Shown here: positions 60,968 through 63,867 of the stretch, piece after piece
Numbering within the stretch: the first letter of the stretch is position 1
Layout: each line of letters starts with the position of its first letter
Source: Selenomonas sp. AE3005
GTDB taxonomy: Bacteria > Bacillota > Negativicutes > Selenomonadales > Selenomonadaceae
Assembly (NCBI RefSeq): GCF_000686945.1
Contig: NZ_JMME01000017.1
Span: 1 to 63,867, forward strand
Reading direction: 5' to 3'
DNA: 63,867 nt
Translations under genes and position numbers: made by a program
Notes under the pieces: generated by a model
What the model saw: only the letters and a program-made list of their open reading frames with translations
Database searches by the model: none
Told to the model about the DNA's origin: nothing

Positions 60968-63035
60968 CGCTGTTGCGTTTGCCGCGTTCTTCCACAATCT
61001 TGACAGCCTCCCGTTCCGGCACAGGCTCGTAACGGGTAAATTCCAGGCTGTAGGAGCCGCGCCCCTGCGTCAGCGAACGCAAATCCGTGGCAAAGCGGTA
61101 GAGCTCAGCCTCGGGAATCAGCGCCGAAATCTCACTCATATCCTTACCCTTGCTGTCAACACCAAGGATATGGGCGCGCTTGCTGTTGAGTTTACCCATG
61201 ACATCGCCCATGTAGTACTCCGGCGTAAGCACGCGAATGGTATCAATCGGTTCCAAAAGTATTGGCGATGCATCCATAACGCCCTTGCGGATAGCAATGG
61301 CTGCTGCCGTCTTAAAGGCCGCCTCTGACGAGTCAACAGAGTGATAAGAACCATCGTAAAGGTTGACCTTTACATCCACCACGGGGTAGCCTGCCATTAC
61401 GCCGGCTGCCAGAGCCTCTTCTGTGCCCTTTTCCACGGCCGGAATATACTGACGCGGTACACTGCCGCCGAAAATTGTTTCCGTAAAGACATTCCCCTCA
61501 CCGGCCGGCTGCGGACTGATTTCGAGCCATACATCGCCAAACTGGCCATGACCACCGCTCTGTTTCTTGTGACGTCCCTGTACCTGTACGCTCTTGCGGA
61601 TAGTTTCCCGGTACGCCACTTTGGGCTCGGACAATACCATTTCCGCACTGAATTTGCGTTCGAGCTGTTCAGCCAAAATCTCTAAATGTACCTCACCAAT
61701 ACCTTTGACCACCGTTTCCCTGGTTTCAGGTTTCTTGATGACCTTGATAGTGGGGTCCTCATCCTGCTGTTTAGCCAAAGCGCCAAAGACCTTGTCTTCC
61801 TCGCCCTTTTTCCTGGCCGTTACAGCCATTTCCAGCATGGGTTCGGGATAGCTGATACCCTCGTACTGGATAATGTCGTTTTTATCGCAGAGCGTGTCGC
61901 CTGTACGCACCTGCTGCAGCTTGGTGGTAACTACGATATCACCGGCAGCCACAACAGACAGATTTGCCTGCTGTTTCCCCTGCATGGAGAAGATGGTACC
62001 TATGCGCTCCTCGCCTTTTTTATTCACATTATAATAATTGGCGTCACCCTTCATATCTCCGGACAACACCCGGATAAAGCTCTGCCGTCCCACAAAGGGG
62101 TCAACTGAGGTCTTGAACACCTGCGCCGAGAAGGCGTCCTCTGTACGGCGTTCCTTAATTTCACCGCTGACAGGGTCTGTGCCGATAGAAACCTTGAAGT
62201 ATGGCGTCGGCAGGTATTCCACCATACCGTTCATCAGCTGCCGGATACCGATATTCTGTTTGGCCGAGGCACAGAACACCGGGAAAATCTTGCCGGCCTG
62301 AATGCCTTCAATCATGGCGGCAGCTACTTCTACTTCCGTGATTTCTTCGCCTTCGATGTATTTTTCAAGCAGTTCGTTATTAAACTCGGCAACTGCCTCA
62401 ATTAGTTTCTGCCGGGCTGTTTCCACATCCCCCTTGATGTATTCGGGCACTTCGTCTTTCACCACTTCGTTGTCATGGGTGACAATCTTCATGTGCAGTG
62501 CAAGCAGGTCAACTACGCCCTGGAAGGCCGCCTCCTTGCCGATAGGAATCTGGACAGGCACAACGCCATCGCCAAAGCGTACACGCAGTTCTTCCACCAC
62601 GCCGTCAAAATCAGCGTGTTCCCTGTCCATCTTGTTAATCAGAAAGGCACGGGGCAGGTCATTTTCCTCGGCATAGGCCCAGGCCGTTTCCGTCCCCGAC
62701 TTTATACCTGAGGAGGCCGAAATGACGATTAAGGCGCTGTCTGCAGCTGCCATAGCACCTTTTACGTCACCTACAAAATCCGGATATCCCGGCGTGTCGA
62801 TGAAGTTCAGCTTAAAATCACGCCATTCACAAGCCACCAGCTTGGAGCTGATGGTCATCTTGCGTTTGCTTTCCTCGGGCTCATAGTCTAAAGCACTTGT
62901 GCCTTCCTCGACACTTCCCAGGCGCTTTACCACACCTGTATTAAACAAGCAGGCATCGAGTAAACTTGTCTTACCGGTTTTTCCATGTCCAGTTACAGCT
63001 ATGTTGCGGATATTAGCACTCTTATAGTTCTTCAT
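60963..63035 (-). CDS. elongation factor G-like GTPase (FusA2 type)
   Basis: 690 residues from ATG 63035 (GAGGG upstream; the frame is open 5 codons more). GTPase: NIAVTGHGKTGKTSLLDACL, NFIDTPGYPDFVGDVKGAMA and AFLINKMDREHADFDGVVEE. Domains III-V include RETVVKGIGEVHLEILAEQL, GGSVPRQYIPAVEKGTEEAL and AEMYRFATDLRSLTQGRGSY-like end (PEAELYRFATDLRSLTQGRG). The G1 loop GHGKTGKT and shorter switch regions set it apart from canonical EF-G (AHIDAGKT). Paralogues of this type often lack translocation activity. Likely accessory, possibly ribosome rescue or recycling. Confidence 0.9.
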   Translation of the reverse strand: MKNYKSANIRNIAVTGHGKTGKTSLLDACLFNTGVVKRLGSVEEGTSALDYEPEESKRKMTISSKLVACEWRDFKLNFIDTPGYPDFVGDVKGAMAAADSALIVISASSGIKSGTETAWAYAEENDLPRAFLINKMDREHADFDGVVEELRVRFGDGVVPVQIPIGKEAAFQGVVDLLALHMKIVTHDNEVVKDEVPEYIKGDVETARQKLIEAVAEFNNELLEKYIEGEEITEVEVAAAMIEGIQAGKIFPVFCASAKQNIGIRQLMNGMVEYLPTPYFKVSIGTDPVSGEIKERRTEDAFSAQVFKTSVDPFVGRQSFIRVLSGDMKGDANYYNVNKKGEERIGTIFSMQGKQQANLSVVAAGDIVVTTKLQQVRTGDTLCDKNDIIQYEGISYPEPMLEMAVTARKKGEEDKVFGALAKQQDEDPTIKVIKKPETRETVVKGIGEVHLEILAEQLERKFSAEMVLSEPKVAYRETIRKSVQVQGRHKKQSGGHGQFGDVWLEISPQPAGEGNVFTETIFGGSVPRQYIPAVEKGTEEALAAGVMAGYPVVDVKVNLYDGSYHSVDSSEAAFKTAAAIAIRKGVMDASPILLEPIDTIRVLTPEYYMGDVMGKLNSKRAHILGVDSKGKDMSEISALIPEAELYRFATDLRSLTQGRGSYSLEFTRYEPVPEREAVKIVEERGKRNSE

Positions 63036-63103
63036 CGACAGTCCCTCCATTTCATTTACTATTTTCTTTATTCTCTGAAAACAGAATAAATCCTGCTAAA
63101 TAA

Positions 63104-63139
63104 ATAAAAAAGCCGCCCTTGCTTACACAAGAGCGGCTC
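63104..63139 (-). terminator. terminator of the HU gene
   Basis: On the minus strand AGCCGCTCTTG...CAAGGGCGGCT followed by TTTTTTATT. Confidence 0.8.
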
Positions 63140-63149
63140 TGCCGTCAAA

Positions 63150-63422
63150 TTAGTATTTAACGCTGGATTTGAATGCCAGGCTGTCGCTAGCAGCAATCTC
63201 GATGGTTTCACCCGTCTGCGGGTTACGGCCGGAACGAGCGTTGCGATGTGCCTTCTTAAAAGTACCAAAGCCAATCAGGCGGATTTCCGCATCAGCCTTA
63301 ACGCTTTCCTTTACCGTTTCGAGAACAGCATCGATAACTGCTTTCGTATCTTTCTTGGATACGCCAGCTGCCTCTGCAACTTTGTCCACGAGAATAGTTT
63401 TGCTAATAACTTCTTTTGCCAT
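63150..63422 (-). CDS. hup: HU-family DNA-binding protein
   Basis: 90 residues, the usual HU length. LVDKVAEAAGVSKKDTKAVI, AEIRLIGFGTFKKAHRNARS and GRNPQTGETIEIAASDSLAF followed by K. The beta-arm proline motif RNPQTGE is intact. Nucleoid protein; single-gene unit. Confidence 0.96.
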   Translation of the reverse strand: MAKEVISKTILVDKVAEAAGVSKKDTKAVIDAVLETVKESVKADAEIRLIGFGTFKKAHRNARSGRNPQTGETIEIAASDSLAFKSSVKY

Positions 63423-63546
63423 AGTAGTAATCCCCTTTCAAAGTACTAACAAGACGTATTATAGCCGATAAATAAAGGCTAGTCAACCCAAAAGCGGAAA
63501 TTCATCTTGTTTCATCGTAAATTTATACAAAAAAGCACAGCCTTTT

Positions 63547-63867
63547 TGTAGTGACCCCAAAAAGTTAGACCTAACCGTAGTAGCATTTGTTGCTGCTACG
63601 GTTTTTATTATGCTGCTGCATGCCGCAACCGATATTCCACTGGGCTTAGCCAGCCCAATCGTGCCTTGATCCTATGGTTGTTGTAGTAAGTGATGTATTT
63701 CTGTACGGCTTCCCTCAATTCTTCAAAGCTGTGGTATGTATGACCATAATATATTTCCTGCTTCATTATGCCAAAGAAATTTTCCATTACACTATTGTCC
63801 AGGCAAGTTCCTTTTCTCGACATGCTTTGATAAATCTTCTCTTCCTTTAAGCGGGTGACATAGTTCC
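63547..63867 (-). mobile_element. IS3/IS150-type insertion sequence, cut by the window edge
   Basis: The end at 63547 reads TGTAGTGACCCCAAAAAGTT and continues AGACC, the type of terminal repeat seen in IS150-group elements. The 3' part of an OrfB transposase lies inside. A hairpin CCGTAGTAGCA...TGCTGCTACGG-TTTTT (63575-63606) sits between the end and the gene and may block transcription from outside. Confidence 0.85.
63608..63867 (-). CDS. IS3-family transposase OrfB, C-terminal part
   Basis: The last 86 or so residues are visible: KIYQSMSRKGTCLDNSVMEN, FFGIMKQEIYYGHTYHSFEE, then YITYYNNHRIKARLGWLSPV followed by EYR. This is the end of the rve integrase domain: the SMSR-G-CLDN-x-MENFF stretch contains the third catalytic acid (Glu). 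The 5' part lies beyond the window. Confidence 0.92.
   Translation of the reverse strand, partial: NYVTRLKEEKIYQSMSRKGTCLDNSVMENFFGIMKQEIYYGHTYHSFEELREAVQKYITYYNNHRIKARLGWLSPVEYRLRHAAA

Overview
The window looks like a chromosome segment of a Negativicute (diderm Firmicute) close to Selenomonas. The best taxonomic marker is the pyridoxal-phosphate lysine/ornithine decarboxylase at 41971-43152. It has the 393-residue length and N-terminal sequence I associate with the Selenomonas ruminantium enzyme that makes cadaverine for the cell wall. The rimP-nusA-ylxR-ylxQ-infB-rbfA-nrnA-truB-ribF order is typically Firmicute. A rib operon under an FMN riboswitch, a hydrogenase-4-type operon and ATP-dependent PEP carboxykinase fit an anaerobic fermenter.

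Layout. 1-1443: an IS256-family element directly behind dinB. 1446-6172: dinB, a possible 33-codon ORF and dnaE. 6526-15324: an integrated island of about 8.8 kb, bounded by a duplicated 3' end of a small host ORF. It carries a Cro/CI-like switch with operators, a Rha-type regulator, small HTH proteins, unknown cargo genes, an Abi_2 (AbiD/AbiF-like) HEPN protein followed by its own promoter and a ~66-nt structured RNA, and a tyrosine integrase split by an in-frame stop. 15364-34093: accessory and housekeeping genes (MTA/SAH nucleosidase, MoxR-VWA pair, C39-like peptidase, APC permease, PuuD-like amidohydrolase, PhzF, CobA, HD hydrolase, secreted proteins, PckA). It is dotted with decayed genes: an AgcS symporter, a MarR regulator and a flavodoxin-like protein. 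34310-41595: a six-gene energy-converting [NiFe] hydrogenase operon. 41780-43608: the decarboxylase with a small Nif11-like partner, then divergent rpmB. 43744-44727: an orphan tyrosine recombinase. 44766-52664: the translation/transcription operon. 52816-60317: LuxR regulator, hslO, a YfcE-type phosphodiesterase, the riboflavin operon and an RsiV-like secreted protein. 60473 to the end: DUF441 membrane protein, an EF-G paralogue, HU, and the cut-off end of an IS3/IS150-type element.

Most notable. (1) Two about 108-nt intergenic copies of one element, 37 kb apart (16473-16580 and 53651-53758). Each has a -10 box, two hairpins presenting GGGGAA loops, a CGCAGG/CCTGCG terminator and a conserved inverted repeat 53-54 bp upstream of the -10. 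They look like sibling sRNAs. (2) The Abi_2 gene plus adjacent ncRNA on the island, consistent with the AbiF RNA association. (3) Uncharacterised island cargo: a 237-residue helical protein, a 319-residue protein with an EVE-like N-terminus, and small membrane proteins on the opposite strand. (4) A leader RNA and a perfect 10-bp-arm operator in front of the puuD-like gene, next to a wrecked marR gene.

All calls come from reading the sequence alone. Family names rest on recognisable motifs and were not checked against any database.
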